From NCBI RefSeq assembly GCF_000026225.1, contig NC_011740.1:4154001-4218000 (forward strand): a stretch of DNA of 64,000 nt, written 5' to 3'. Below, piece by piece: positions 1 to 13,076 of this stretch (within the stretch, counting starts at the first letter, position 1; each line of letters starts with the position of its first letter). The notes beneath the pieces are model-generated. The model saw nothing but the letters and a program-made list of their open reading frames with translations, made no database searches and was not told where the DNA came from. This stretch comes from Escherichia fergusonii ATCC 35469. Its GTDB lineage: Bacteria; Pseudomonadota; Gammaproteobacteria; Enterobacterales; Enterobacteriaceae. The position numbers and the translations under genes were made by a program.

Positions 1-81
1 CGTAATGCTCTGCGAGCACCGGATCAATTTGAAATCCCGCCAAACAGGGTTATCGAACTGGGTACTCAGGTCGAAATCTAA
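1..81 (+). CDS. kup: Kup potassium transporter, 3' end only
   Basis: An open frame enters from the window edge and ends at TAA 79-81. The last 26 residues end in ELGTQVEI, which is the C-terminus of the low-affinity potassium uptake protein Kup, an inner-membrane transporter. Only the cytoplasmic tail is visible. In E. coli kup lies directly upstream of rbsD, which supports the call. A terminator hairpin follows at once. Confidence 0.85.
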   Translation, partial: RNALRAPDQFEIPPNRVIELGTQVEI

Positions 82-87
82 CGCCAG

Positions 88-121
88 ACGCCTCCTTTCT
101 CCATAAGGGGGCGTTATTGTT
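88..121 (+). terminator. Rho-independent terminator after kup
   Basis: An 8-bp GC-rich stem (88-95 with 107-114, one T-G pair) closes an 11-base loop and is followed by a T-rich run. It lies 7 bases after the kup stop and separates kup from the rbs operon. Confidence 0.75.
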
Positions 122-141
122 TTCATTTTTAATCATTATGT

Positions 142-236
142 AAAACGTTTCGAGGTTGATCACATTTCCGTAACGTCACGATGGTTTTCCCAACTCAGTC
201 AGGATTAAACTGCGGGTCAGCGAAACGTTTCGCTGA
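142..236 (+). promoter_or_regulatory. rbs operon control region with RbsR operator
   Basis: A perfect 20-bp palindrome at 217-236, centred on AAACGTTT, overlaps the expected transcription start just upstream of the rbsD Shine-Dalgarno. It is the known type of RbsR (LacI-family) operator. A second, partial copy of its core (AAACGTTTCGA) lies at about 143-153. A TCACA-containing stretch at about 159-175 could belong to a CRP site, but I cannot define it. Repression would be relieved by ribose. Confidence 0.8.
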
Positions 237-247
237 TGGAGAAAAAA

Positions 248-667
248 ATGAAAAAAGGCACCGTTCTTAATTCTGATATTTCTTCGGTGATCTCCCGTCT
301 GGGACATACCGATACGCTGGTGGTGTGTGATGCTGGTTTACCCATCCCCAAAAGTACAACGCGCATCGATATGGCATTAACCCAGGGTGTACCTTCTTTT
401 ATGCAGGTGCTGGGCGTCGTCACAAATGAAATGCAGGTCGAGGCTGCCATTATCGCGGAAGAGATAAAACAACATAATCCGCAACTCCACGAAACGTTGC
501 TCACTCACCTTGAGCAGCTGCAAAAACACCAGGGAAATACCATTGAAATTCGTTACACCACACATGAACAATTCAAACAACAAACCGCAGAAAGTCAGGC
601 GGTAATTCGTAGCGGAGAATGTTCTCCGTATGCGAATATCATTCTCTGTGCTGGCGTGACGTTCTGA
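248..667 (+). CDS. rbsD: D-ribose pyranase
   Basis: A 139-residue protein that interconverts beta-pyran and beta-furan forms of ribose, so that imported sugar can be used by ribokinase. It is a cytoplasmic enzyme of the RbsD/FucU fold. The start MKKGTVLN at 248 follows GGAG at 238-241 and gives the K-12 length; an upstream in-frame ATG at 236 would overlap the operator. It is first in rbsDACBK and ends 7 bases before rbsA, so translation is probably coupled. Confidence 0.95.
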   Translation: MKKGTVLNSDISSVISRLGHTDTLVVCDAGLPIPKSTTRIDMALTQGVPSFMQVLGVVTNEMQVEAAIIAEEIKQHNPQLHETLLTHLEQLQKHQGNTIEIRYTTHEQFKQQTAESQAVIRSGECSPYANIILCAGVTF

Positions 668-674
668 GGCCGTC

Positions 675-2180
675 ATGGAAGCATTACTTCAGCTTAAAGG
701 CATCGATAAAGCCTTCCCGGGCGTAAAAGCTCTCTCGGGCGCCGCGTTAAATGTCTATCCGGGGCGTGTAATGGCGCTGGTGGGTGAAAACGGCGCGGGT
801 AAATCCACCATGATGAAAGTGCTTACTGGTATCTATACGCGTGATGCAGGTACGCTTTTATGGCTGGGGAAAGAAACAACGTTTACCGGGCCGAAATCTT
901 CCCAGGAAGCCGGCATTGGGATTATCCATCAGGAACTGAACCTGATCCCACAGTTGACCATTGCCGAAAATATTTTCCTCGGCCGTGAGTTTGTTAATCG
1001 CTTTGGCAAAATTGACTGGAAAACCATGTATGCCGAAGCGGATAAATTGCTGGCTAAACTTAACCTGCGTTTTAAAAGTGACAAGCTGGTGGGCGATCTT
1101 TCCATCGGTGACCAGCAAATGGTTGAAATAGCCAAAGTGCTGAGCTTTGAGTCGAAAGTCATCATTATGGATGAACCGACCGATGCGCTGACCGATACCG
1201 AAACCGAATCCCTGTTCCGCGTCATCCGCGAGCTGAAATCGCAAGGTCGCGGTATTGTCTATATCTCCCACCGCATGAAAGAAATCTTCGAAATTTGCGA
1301 TGACGTTACTGTTTTTCGTGACGGGCAATTTATTGCTGAGCGCGAAGTGGCATCACTGACCGAAGATTCGCTGATTGAGATGATGGTGGGCCGCAAGCTG
1401 GAAGATCAATATCCACACCTGGACAAAGCGCCGGGCGATATCCGCCTGAAAGTCGATAATCTCTGCGGACCTGGCGTTAATGATGTTTCATTTACCTTAC
1501 GCAAAGGTGAAATTCTTGGCGTCTCTGGTTTGATGGGCGCGGGGCGTACCGAACTGATGAAAGTGCTCTACGGCGCACTGCCGCGTACCAGCGGTTACGT
1601 CACTCTGGATGGGCATGAAGTCGTTACCCGTTCACCGCAGGATGGCCTGGCAAACGGCATTGTGTATATCTCCGAAGACCGTAAACGTGACGGTTTAGTG
1701 CTGGGCATGTCAGTCAAAGAGAATATGTCGCTGACTGCGCTGCGTTACTTTAGCCGTACTGGCGGCAGTTTGAAGCATGCCGATGAACAGCAGGCAGTGA
1801 GTGATTTTATTCGTCTGTTTAATGTGAAAACGCCGTCGATGGAACAGGCAATTGGTTTGCTCTCCGGTGGCAATCAGCAAAAAGTGGCGATTGCCCGTGG
1901 ACTGATGACACGCCCCAAAGTGTTGATTCTTGATGAACCTACCCGTGGCGTAGATGTTGGTGCGAAAAAAGAGATCTATCAACTGATTAACCAGTTCAAA
2001 GCCGATGGCTTGAGCATCATTCTGGTGTCATCGGAGATGCCAGAAGTATTAGGCATGAGCGATCGCATCATCGTCATGCATGAAGGGCATCTCAGCGGGG
2101 AATTTACTCGTGAGCAGGCCACCCAGGAAGTGTTAATGGCTGCCGCTGTGGGCAAGCTTAATCGCGTGAATCAGGAGTAA
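675..2180 (+). CDS. rbsA: Ribose ABC transporter ATP-binding protein
   Basis: A 501-residue double ATPase that powers ribose import with RbsC and RbsB. Two ABC domains are visible. The first has Walker A GENGAGKST near residue 38, a signature region LSIGDQQ near 143 and Walker B VIIMDEPT. The second has LSGGNQQK near 396 and VLILDEPTRGVD. The second P-loop is degenerate (GLMGAGRTE), as is usual for sugar ABC ATPases. It sits between rbsD and rbsC with a 4-base gap to rbsC. Confidence 0.96.
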   Translation: MEALLQLKGIDKAFPGVKALSGAALNVYPGRVMALVGENGAGKSTMMKVLTGIYTRDAGTLLWLGKETTFTGPKSSQEAGIGIIHQELNLIPQLTIAENIFLGREFVNRFGKIDWKTMYAEADKLLAKLNLRFKSDKLVGDLSIGDQQMVEIAKVLSFESKVIIMDEPTDALTDTETESLFRVIRELKSQGRGIVYISHRMKEIFEICDDVTVFRDGQFIAEREVASLTEDSLIEMMVGRKLEDQYPHLDKAPGDIRLKVDNLCGPGVNDVSFTLRKGEILGVSGLMGAGRTELMKVLYGALPRTSGYVTLDGHEVVTRSPQDGLANGIVYISEDRKRDGLVLGMSVKENMSLTALRYFSRTGGSLKHADEQQAVSDFIRLFNVKTPSMEQAIGLLSGGNQQKVAIARGLMTRPKVLILDEPTRGVDVGAKKEIYQLINQFKADGLSIILVSSEMPEVLGMSDRIIVMHEGHLSGEFTREQATQEVLMAAAVGKLNRVNQE

Positions 2181-2184
2181 AAAA

Positions 2185-3150
2185 ATGACAACCCAGACTG
2201 TCTCTGGTCGCCGTTATTTCACGAAAGCGTGGCTGATGGAGCAGAAATCGCTTATCGCTCTGCTGGTGCTGATCGCGATTGTCTCGACGTTAAGCCCGAA
2301 CTTTTTCACCATCAATAACTTATTCAATATTCTCCAGCAAACCTCGGTGAACGCCATTATGGCGGTCGGGATGACGCTGGTGATCCTGACGTCGGGTATC
2401 GACTTGTCGGTAGGTTCTCTGTTGGCGCTGACTGGCGCAGTGGCTGCATCTATCGTCGGCATTGAAGTCAATGCGCTGGTGGCTGTCGCTGCCGCTCTCG
2501 CGTTAGGTGCCGCTATTGGTGCGGTAACCGGGGTGATTGTAGCGAAAGGTCGTGTCCAGGCGTTTATCGCTACGCTGGTTATGATGCTTTTACTGCGCGG
2601 CGTGACCATGGTTTATACCAACGGGAGCCCAGTGAATACCGGCTTTACTGACAATGCCGATCTGTTCGGCTGGTTTGGTATTGGTCGTCCGCTGGGCGTA
2701 CCAACGCCAGTCTGGATCATGGGAATTGTGTTCCTCGCGGCCTGGTACATGCTGCATCACACACGTTTGGGGCGTTACATCTACGCGCTGGGCGGCAACG
2801 AATCGGCTACACGTCTTTCTGGTATCAACGTCAATAAAATCAAAATCATCGTCTATTCTCTTTGTGGTCTGCTGGCATCGCTGGCCGGGATCATTGAAGT
2901 GGCGCGTCTCTCCTCCGCACAACCCACGGCGGGGACTGGCTATGAGCTGGATGCCATTGCTGCGGTGGTTCTGGGCGGTACGAGTCTGGCGGGCGGAAAA
3001 GGTCGCATTGTTGGGACGTTGATCGGCGCATTAATTCTTGGCTTCCTTAATAATGGATTGAATTTGTTAGGTGTTTCCTCCTATTACCAGATGATCGTCA
3101 AAGCGGTGGTGATTTTGCTGGCGGTGCTGGTAGACAACAAAAAACAGTAA
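2185..3150 (+). CDS. rbsC: Ribose ABC transporter permease
   Basis: A 321-residue, very hydrophobic inner-membrane protein with about ten transmembrane segments. It forms the channel of the ribose importer RbsABC. It carries the permease signature around GIDLSVGSLLALTG (about residues 71-84) and the late AVVLGGTSLAGGKG segment (about 258-271) expected of this family. Its length equals the K-12 protein. It is translated 4 bases after rbsA and followed closely by rbsB. Confidence 0.96.
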   Translation: MTTQTVSGRRYFTKAWLMEQKSLIALLVLIAIVSTLSPNFFTINNLFNILQQTSVNAIMAVGMTLVILTSGIDLSVGSLLALTGAVAASIVGIEVNALVAVAAALALGAAIGAVTGVIVAKGRVQAFIATLVMMLLLRGVTMVYTNGSPVNTGFTDNADLFGWFGIGRPLGVPTPVWIMGIVFLAAWYMLHHTRLGRYIYALGGNESATRLSGINVNKIKIIVYSLCGLLASLAGIIEVARLSSAQPTAGTGYELDAIAAVVLGGTSLAGGKGRIVGTLIGALILGFLNNGLNLLGVSSYYQMIVKAVVILLAVLVDNKKQ

Positions 3151-3174
3151 TAACGACTACAGGACATCTTGAAT

Positions 3175-4065
3175 ATGAACATGAAAAAACTGGCTACCCT
3201 GGTTTCCGCTGTTGCGCTAAGCGCCACCGTCAGTGCGAATGCGATGGCAAAAGACACCATCGCGCTGGTGGTTTCCACGCTTAACAACCCGTTCTTTGTA
3301 TCGCTGAAAGATGGCGCGCAGAAAGAGGCGGATAAACTCGGCTATAACCTGGTGGTGCTGGACTCCCAGAATAACCCGGCGAAAGAGCTGGCGAACGTGC
3401 AGGACTTAACCGTTCGCGGCACCAAAATTCTGCTAATTAACCCGACCGACTCCGACGCAGTGGGTAATGCTGTGAAGATGGCTAACCAGGCGAACATCCC
3501 GGTTATCACTCTTGACCGCCAGGCAACGAAAGGTGAAGTAGTGAGCCATATTGCTTCTGATAACGTACTGGGCGGCAAAATCGCGGGTGATTATATCGCG
3601 AAGAAAGCGGGTGAAGGTGCCAAAGTTATCGAGCTGCAAGGCATTGCCGGTACCTCCGCAGCTCGTGAGCGTGGCGAAGGTTTCCAGCAGGCCGTTGCTG
3701 CTCACAAGTTTAATGTTCTTGCCAGCCAGCCAGCGGACTTTGACCGCACCAAAGGTTTGAACGTAATGCAGAACCTGTTGACCGCTCATCCGGATGTTCA
3801 GGCTGTGTTCGCGCAGAATGATGAAATGGCGCTGGGCGCGCTGCGCGCACTGCAAACTGCTGGTAAATCGGATGTGATGGTCGTCGGATTTGACGGTACA
3901 CCGGATGGCGAAAAAGCGGTGAATGATGGCAAACTAGCAGCGACTATCGCTCAGCTACCCGATCAGATTGGCGCGAAAGGCGTCGAAACCGCCGATAAAG
4001 TGCTGAAAGGCGAGAAAGTTCAGGCTAAGTATCCGGTTGATCTGAAACTGGTTGTTAAGCAGTAG
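3175..4065 (+). CDS. rbsB: Periplasmic D-ribose-binding protein
   Basis: A 296-residue precursor with a clear Sec signal peptide (MNMKKLATLVSAVALSATVS, cleaved after AMA). Mature RbsB begins KDTIALVVSTLNNPFF. It binds ribose in the periplasm, delivers it to RbsAC and also feeds the Trg chemoreceptor. The ATG at 3175 was preferred over an upstream in-frame TTG at 3169 because AGGA lies at 3161-3164 and the length matches K-12. Confidence 0.96.
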   Translation: MNMKKLATLVSAVALSATVSANAMAKDTIALVVSTLNNPFFVSLKDGAQKEADKLGYNLVVLDSQNNPAKELANVQDLTVRGTKILLINPTDSDAVGNAVKMANQANIPVITLDRQATKGEVVSHIASDNVLGGKIAGDYIAKKAGEGAKVIELQGIAGTSAARERGEGFQQAVAAHKFNVLASQPADFDRTKGLNVMQNLLTAHPDVQAVFAQNDEMALGALRALQTAGKSDVMVVGFDGTPDGEKAVNDGKLAATIAQLPDQIGAKGVETADKVLKGEKVQAKYPVDLKLVVKQ

Positions 4066-4070
4066 TTTTA

Positions 4071-4175
4071 ATCAGGTTGTATGACCTGATGGTGACATAA
4101 ATACGTCATCGACAGATGAACGTGTAAAATAAAGAAAAGCAGGGCACGCGCCACCCTAACACGGTGGCGCATTTT
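4071..4175 (+). terminator. Two hairpins between rbsB and rbsK
   Basis: One stem-loop pairs ATCAGGT with ACCTGAT (4071-4090). A second pairs GCGCCACC (4148-4155) with GGTGGCGC (4163-4170) and is followed by ATTTTAT. The second is terminator-like and lies 20 bases before rbsK. Such structures probably lower rbsK-rbsR expression relative to rbsDACB and protect the upstream mRNA. Confidence 0.6.
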
Positions 4176-4190
4176 ATGGACATCCCAAAT

Positions 4191-5120
4191 ATGCAAAACG
4201 CAGGCAGCCTCGTTGTTCTCGGCAGCATTAATGCTGACCACATTCTTAATCTTCAATCTTTTCCTACTCCAGGCGAAACCGTAACCGGTAACCACTATCA
4301 GGTTGCATTTGGCGGCAAAGGCGCGAATCAGGCTGTGGCTGCTGGGCGTAGCGGTGCGAATATCGCGTTTATTGCCTGTACGGGTGATGACAGCATTGGT
4401 GAGAGCGTTCGCCAGCAGCTCGCCACTGATAACATCGATATTTCTCCGGTGAGCGTGATCAAAGGCGAATCAACAGGTGTGGCGCTGATTTTTGTTAATG
4501 GCGAAGGTGAGAATGTCATTGGTATTCATGCCGGCGCTAACGCAGCCCTTTCCCCTGCGCTGGTGGAGGCGCAACGTGAGCGTATTGCTAACGCATCGGC
4601 ATTATTAATGCAGCTGGAATCACCACTCGAAAGTGTGATGGCAGCGGCGAAAATCGCCCATCAAAATAAGACTATCGTTGCGCTTAACCCGGCTCCGGCT
4701 CGCGAACTTCCTGACGAACTGCTGGCGCTGGTGGACATTATTACGCCAAACGAAACGGAAGCAGAAAAGCTCACCGGTATCCGTGTTGAAAATGATGAAG
4801 ATGCAGCGAAGGCGGCGCAGGTACTGCATGAAAAAGGTATCCGTACCGTACTGATCACCTTAGGAAGTCGTGGTGTGTGGGCTAGCGTGAATGGTGAAGG
4901 TCAGCGCGTTCCTGGATTCCGGGTTCAGGCTGTCGATACCATTGCTGCCGGAGATACCTTTAACGGCGCGTTAATCACGGCGTTGCTGGAAGAAAAACCG
5001 TTGCCGGAGGCGATTCGTTTTGCTCATGCCGCCGCAGCGATTGCTGTAACGCGCAAAGGCGCACAACCTTCCGTTCCATGGCGTGAAGAGATCGACGCAT
5101 TTTTAGACAGGCAGAGGTGA
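4191..5120 (+). CDS. rbsK: Ribokinase
   Basis: A 309-residue PfkB-family kinase that phosphorylates ribose at O5 with ATP. It shows the N-terminal sugar-binding GGKGANQA motif near residue 42 and the C-terminal PfkB signature DTIAAGDTFNGAL near residue 249, whose Asp is the catalytic base. The start at 4191 (MQNAGSLVV) gives the K-12 length; longer in-frame starts run into the preceding hairpin. rbsR begins 3 bases after its stop codon. Confidence 0.96.
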   Translation: MQNAGSLVVLGSINADHILNLQSFPTPGETVTGNHYQVAFGGKGANQAVAAGRSGANIAFIACTGDDSIGESVRQQLATDNIDISPVSVIKGESTGVALIFVNGEGENVIGIHAGANAALSPALVEAQRERIANASALLMQLESPLESVMAAAKIAHQNKTIVALNPAPARELPDELLALVDIITPNETEAEKLTGIRVENDEDAAKAAQVLHEKGIRTVLITLGSRGVWASVNGEGQRVPGFRVQAVDTIAAGDTFNGALITALLEEKPLPEAIRFAHAAAAIAVTRKGAQPSVPWREEIDAFLDRQR

Positions 5121-5123
5121 CGC

Positions 5124-6116
5124 TTGGCTACAATGAAAGATGTTGCCCGCCTGGCGGGCGTTTCTACCTCAACAGTTTCTCACGTCATCAATAAAGATCG
5201 CTTCGTCAGTGAAGCGATTACTGCCAAAGTTGAAGCGGCAATTAAAGAACTCAATTACGCGCCATCAGCTCTGGCGCGTAGCCTCAAGCTCAATCAGACT
5301 CGAACCATTGGCATGTTGATCACTGCCAGTACCAATCCTTTTTATTCTGAACTGGTGCGTGGCGTTGAACGCAGCTGCTTCGAACGCGGCTATAGTCTTG
5401 TTCTTTGCAATACCGAAGGCGATGAGCAGCGGATGAATCGTAATCTGGAAACGCTGATGCAAAAGCGCGTTGATGGCTTGCTGTTACTGTGCACAGAAAC
5501 ACATCAGCCTTCGCGTGAAATCATGCAACGTTATCCGACAGTGCCTACCGTGATGATGGACTGGGCACCGTTCGATGGCGACAGCGATCTCATTCAGGAT
5601 AATTCGTTGCTGGGCGGAGATTTAGCGACGCAACATCTTATTGATAATGGTTTTACGCGAATCGCCTGTATAACGGGGCCGCTGGATAAAACACCAGCTC
5701 GATTGCGTCTGGAAGGGTATCGTACGGCAATGCAGCGTGCAGGCTTAACTATTCCTGCAGGCTATGAAATTACGGGGAATTTTGAGTTTGGTGGTGGTTT
5801 TGAAGCGATGCAAACGCTGCTTATGCATAAAGAAAGACCACAGGCGGTATTTGCCGGAAACGATGCGATGGCTGTCGGCGCTTATCAGGCACTCTATCAG
5901 GCAGGGCTACAAATTCCTCGGGATATCGCCGTCGTCGGTTACGATGATATTGAACTTGCGCGTTATATGACTCCACCATTGACCACAATTCATCAACCAA
6001 AAGATGAACTGGGTGAACTGGCGATTGATGTGCTAATACATCGAATGGCGAAACCTGAAATGCAACAGCAGCGTCTACAACTGACACCCGTTTTAATGGC
6101 CCGTGGTTCGGTTTAA
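5124..6116 (+). CDS. rbsR: Ribose operon repressor RbsR
   Basis: A 330-residue LacI-family regulator. The N-terminal helix-turn-helix (MKDVARLAGVSTSTVSHVIN) is followed by a hinge and a periplasmic-binding-like ribose-sensing domain. It starts with TTG at 5124, as in K-12. It binds the palindrome upstream of rbsD. Compared with the K-12 protein as I remember it, the first about 170 residues are nearly identical while the last about 150 differ at many positions, which suggests recombination in the 3' half next to the missing hsrA. Confidence 0.93.
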   Translation: MATMKDVARLAGVSTSTVSHVINKDRFVSEAITAKVEAAIKELNYAPSALARSLKLNQTRTIGMLITASTNPFYSELVRGVERSCFERGYSLVLCNTEGDEQRMNRNLETLMQKRVDGLLLLCTETHQPSREIMQRYPTVPTVMMDWAPFDGDSDLIQDNSLLGGDLATQHLIDNGFTRIACITGPLDKTPARLRLEGYRTAMQRAGLTIPAGYEITGNFEFGGGFEAMQTLLMHKERPQAVFAGNDAMAVGAYQALYQAGLQIPRDIAVVGYDDIELARYMTPPLTTIHQPKDELGELAIDVLIHRMAKPEMQQQRLQLTPVLMARGSV

Positions 6117-6122
6117 ATCAAA

Positions 6123-6150
6123 CGGTATGGACAGATCCATATCCATACCG
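6123..6150. terminator. Bidirectional terminator between rbsR and yieP
   Basis: A 9-bp perfect stem (CGGTATGGA with TCCATACCG) lies in the 40-base gap between two convergent genes. T-rich sequence follows on the plus strand and A-rich sequence precedes it. Confidence 0.7.
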
Positions 6151-6156
6151 CTCTGT

Positions 6157-6861
6157 TTATTTATCCGGACGCTCGTTAGGAGCCGCAAGTAAATCCTGAC
6201 ACGCTTTAAATGCGCGTGCACCGTCACTCTGAGCAATGGCATCAACAATAGCCTGATGCAAATCCAGTTTTACCACACCATTATAGGTAATCGATGTAAA
6301 GTAAGTTTGATATACCGAATGAAATAATGATGCAAAGGAGGTCAGAAATGGATTCGCACTCATTTCATAGATATGTTCGTGCCAGGCCATATCGACTTCA
6401 ATCCAACGTTCGCGCTTAAAGTTCTTTTTCAGCGCTACCATTTCTGCCATTAACGTATTCAGATGAGCTTTTTGTTCTGCTGTACCAATTGTTGCCGCAA
6501 GGGAACATGCTTGTGGCTCAAGACAAATACGCATTACCAGAAAATGCTCGATAACATGTTGGAAATTATCTTCCGTCATCCACCATGAGAGTAATTCTTG
6601 ATCGAGAAAATTCCAGTTCGTTTGTGGCATTACACGCGTACCAATACGTGGACGTGGTAATACCATCCCTTTTGCAGTTAACGTTTTAACGGCTTCTCTT
6701 ACTGCTGTACGACTAACGCCGAATTGCTCACCCAGTTCAATTTCACCAGGCAGAATAGTACCAGGGGCATATTCGCCTTTTAAAATTCGCTGCGCCAGCT
6801 TCTCTGCCAGAACATAAGATAAGTTTTTCTGTGCGGCTAACTGTTGTGCACTTAAAGGCAT
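6157..6861 (-). CDS. yieP: YieP, GntR/FadR-type transcription regulator
   Basis: A 234-residue protein with an N-terminal winged helix (about 20-75, containing GVSRTAVREAVKTL) and an all-helical FCD ligand-binding domain (about 100-220) with conserved Asp, Arg and His residues of the metal site. It matches E. coli YieP, a DNA-binding regulator of incompletely defined role. The C-terminus is a few residues longer (NERPDK). It is convergent with rbsR; in K-12 hsrA lies between them, and here it is absent. Confidence 0.92.
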   Translation of the reverse strand: MPLSAQQLAAQKNLSYVLAEKLAQRILKGEYAPGTILPGEIELGEQFGVSRTAVREAVKTLTAKGMVLPRPRIGTRVMPQTNWNFLDQELLSWWMTEDNFQHVIEHFLVMRICLEPQACSLAATIGTAEQKAHLNTLMAEMVALKKNFKRERWIEVDMAWHEHIYEMSANPFLTSFASLFHSVYQTYFTSITYNGVVKLDLHQAIVDAIAQSDGARAFKACQDLLAAPNERPDK

Positions 6862-6990
6862 TCTTCGTCTTCCTTCCTTCCTTTCTTAATGATTAGTATG
6901 CCACCTTGACGTGTAATTGCGGTTGTAAAAACAGCAAATTGTCTGTTTTATAGCAAGTTATGACCAGTTTTGATGGAAAAATGCGCGGTC

Positions 6991-7041
6991 AGAAAATTAT
7001 TTTAAATTTCCTCTTGTCAGGCCGGAATAACTCCCTATAAT
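6991..7041 (+). promoter_or_regulatory. rrn P1 promoter with UP element
   Basis: An AT-rich UP element at 6991-7012 precedes -35 TTGTCA (7014-7019). A 16-bp spacer leads to -10 TATAAT (7036-7041), followed by a GC-rich discriminator (GCGCC). This is the arrangement of E. coli rRNA P1 promoters, which respond to Fis, ppGpp/DksA and growth rate. Confidence 0.93.
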
Positions 7042-7131
7042 GCGCCACCACTGACACGGAACAACGGCAAACACGCCGCCGGGTCAGCGAGGTTCTCCTG
7101 AGAATCTCGGCAGAGAAAAGCAAAAAAATGC

Positions 7132-7159
7132 TTGACTTTGTAGCGGGAAAGCGTATTAT
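7132..7159 (+). promoter_or_regulatory. rrn P2 promoter
   Basis: The -35 TTGACT (7132-7137) and -10 TATTAT (7154-7159) are separated by 16 bp, about 120 bp after P1, as in all E. coli rrn operons. Confidence 0.92.
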
Positions 7160-7196
7160 GCACACCCCGCGCCGCTGAGAAAAAGCGAAGCGGCAC

Positions 7197-7208
7197 TGCT
7201 CTTTAACA
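7197..7208 (+). promoter_or_regulatory. rrn leader boxA antitermination site
   Basis: TGCTCTTTAACA is the canonical boxA recognised by NusB-S10 for rRNA antitermination. A related CTCTTTAAAAAT stretch occurs again before 23S at about 9120. Confidence 0.92.
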
Positions 7209-7340
7209 ATTTATCAGACAATCTGTGTGGGCACTCGAAGATACGGATTCTTAACGTCGCAAGACGAAAAATGAATACCAAGTCTCAAGAGTGAACACGT
7301 AATTCATTACGAAGTTTAATTCTTTGAGCATCAAACTTTT

Positions 7341-8882
<1,542 letters not shown>

Positions 8883-8967
8883 CCTTAAAGAACTGTGCTT
8901 TGCAGTGCTCACACAGATTGTCTGATAGAAAGTGAAAAGCAAGGCGTCTTGCGAAGCAGACTGATAC

Positions 8968-9043
8968 GTCCCCTTCGTCTAGAGGCCCAGGACACCGCCC
9001 TTTCACGGCGGTAACAGGGGTTCGAATCCCCTAGGGGACGCCA
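8968..9043 (+). tRNA. tRNA-Glu (anticodon UUC)
   Basis: A 76-nt cloverleaf from GTCCCC to the encoded CCA. The anticodon loop CTTTCAC carries UUC, and the T-arm is GGGGTTCGAATCCCC. It lies in the 16S-23S spacer, as in K-12 rrnB, rrnC, rrnE and rrnG. Confidence 0.97.
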
Positions 9044-9237
9044 CTTGCTGGTTTGTGAGTGAAAGTCGCCGACCTTAATATCGTTAAAGATGACTTACGA
9101 GTCATGTTTAAGATATTTGCTCTTTAAAAATCTGGATCAAGCTGAAAATTGAAACACTGAACAACGAAAGTTGTTCGTGAGTCTCTCAAATTTTCGCAAC
9201 ACGATGATGAATCGAAAGAAACATCTTCGGGTTGTGA

Positions 9238-12141
<2,904 letters not shown>

Positions 12142-12239
12142 ACAACGCCGAAGGTGTTTTGGCGGAAGAGACATCGACAAGTAAGCTTGATACAGATTAA
12201 ATCGACAGGTCAGAACGGGACGTGTTGATAAACAGAATT

Positions 12240-12359
12240 TGCCTGGCGGCCTTAGCGCGGTGGTCCCACCTGACCCCATGCCGAACTCAGAAGTGAAACG
12301 CCGTAGCGCCGATGGTAGTGTGGGGTCTCCCCATGCGAGAGTAGGGAACTGCCAGGCAT
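12240..12359 (+). rRNA. 5S ribosomal RNA
   Basis: A 120-nt gene from TGCCTGGCGG to CTGCCAGGCAT whose ends pair as helix I. It differs from the common E. coli version in the GGCGGCCTTAG segment. No aspT or trpT tRNA follows, unlike K-12 rrnC. Confidence 0.97.
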
Positions 12360-12371
12360 CAAATTTAGCAG

Positions 12372-12398
12372 AAGGCCATCCTGACGGATGGCCTTTTT
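12372..12398 (+). terminator. rrn T1 terminator
   Basis: A 10-bp perfect stem (AAGGCCATCC with GGATGGCCTT) with a TGAC loop and a run of five T. This is the classic rrn T1 structure, 13 bases after 5S. Confidence 0.93.
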
Positions 12399-12417
12399 GC
12401 ATTGGTGCAGAAAATAA

Positions 12418-12456
12418 TGCCGGGTGCGACGCTGGCTGCGTCTTATCCAACCTACG
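12418..12456. repeat. REP (repetitive extragenic palindrome) element
   Basis: A TGCCGGGTGCGACG stretch and a GCGTCTTATCCAACCTACG stretch form an imperfect palindrome that matches the enterobacterial REP consensus. It lies between the rrn terminator and the 3' end of yjaB. Confidence 0.75.
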
Positions 12457-12476
12457 CAGATACGGTAGGGGGCAGC

Positions 12477-12920
12477 TTATTCCTCCACATACGCCAGATT
12501 CAGCAACGGATACGGTTTCCCCAAATCGTCCACCTCAGAGCGCCCTGTAAACTTAAAGCCCATCTTCTTATAGAACCCAACCGCCTGCTCATTTTGCTCA
12601 TTAACATTGGTTGTCAGTTCCGGTGCCATTGAGAGTGCATGCTCCACCAGCATCCGGCCCACGCCGCAGCCGCGCACATCAGGATCGATAAACAGCGCAT
12701 CCATATGCTGCCCACTTAACAACATAAACCCAACCGGTTGATCCCGCTCATTAACCGCGACCCACAACGGTGCTTTCGGCAGAAAGGAACGCACCAGCTC
12801 TTCCAGCTCGGCCCGATACTCTGCTGATAAAAAATCGTGAGTGGCGTCGACAGAACGACACCAAATCGCAATGAGCTTTTCCCCTTCCTCATGCCGTGAG
12901 CGGCGAATACTAATAACCAT
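12477..12920 (-). CDS. yjaB: YjaB, GNAT-family N-acetyltransferase
   Basis: A 147-residue single-domain GNAT protein. The acetyl-CoA-binding motif A reads ALFIDPDVRGCGVGRMLVEHA (about 75-95, with the R-G-C-G-V-G loop), and motif B contains NEQNEQAVGFYKKMGF. It equals E. coli YjaB in length and is used as a phylogroup marker there; its natural substrate is not settled. It is divergent from metA. The neighbour yjaA, present in K-12, is missing here. Confidence 0.93.
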   Translation of the reverse strand: MVISIRRSRHEEGEKLIAIWCRSVDATHDFLSAEYRAELEELVRSFLPKAPLWVAVNERDQPVGFMLLSGQHMDALFIDPDVRGCGVGRMLVEHALSMAPELTTNVNEQNEQAVGFYKKMGFKFTGRSEVDDLGKPYPLLNLAYVEE

Positions 12921-13025
12921 TTTCTCTCCTTTTAGTCATTCTTATATTCTAACGTAGCCTTTTCCTTGAAACTTTCTCACCTTCAACATGCAGGCTCGAC
13001 ATTGGCAAATTTTCTGGTTATCTTC

Positions 13026-13057
13026 AGCTATCTGGATGTCTAAACGTATAAGCGTAT
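13026..13057 (+). promoter_or_regulatory. MetJ operator (tandem met boxes) upstream of metA
   Basis: Four consecutive 8-bp units (AGCTATCT, GGATGTCT, AAACGTAT, AAGCGTAT) resemble the met box AGACGTCT. Tandem met boxes are bound co-operatively by MetJ with S-adenosylmethionine as co-repressor. They end 19 bases before the metA start. Confidence 0.85.
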
Positions 13058-13076
13058 GTAGTGAGGTAATCAGGTT

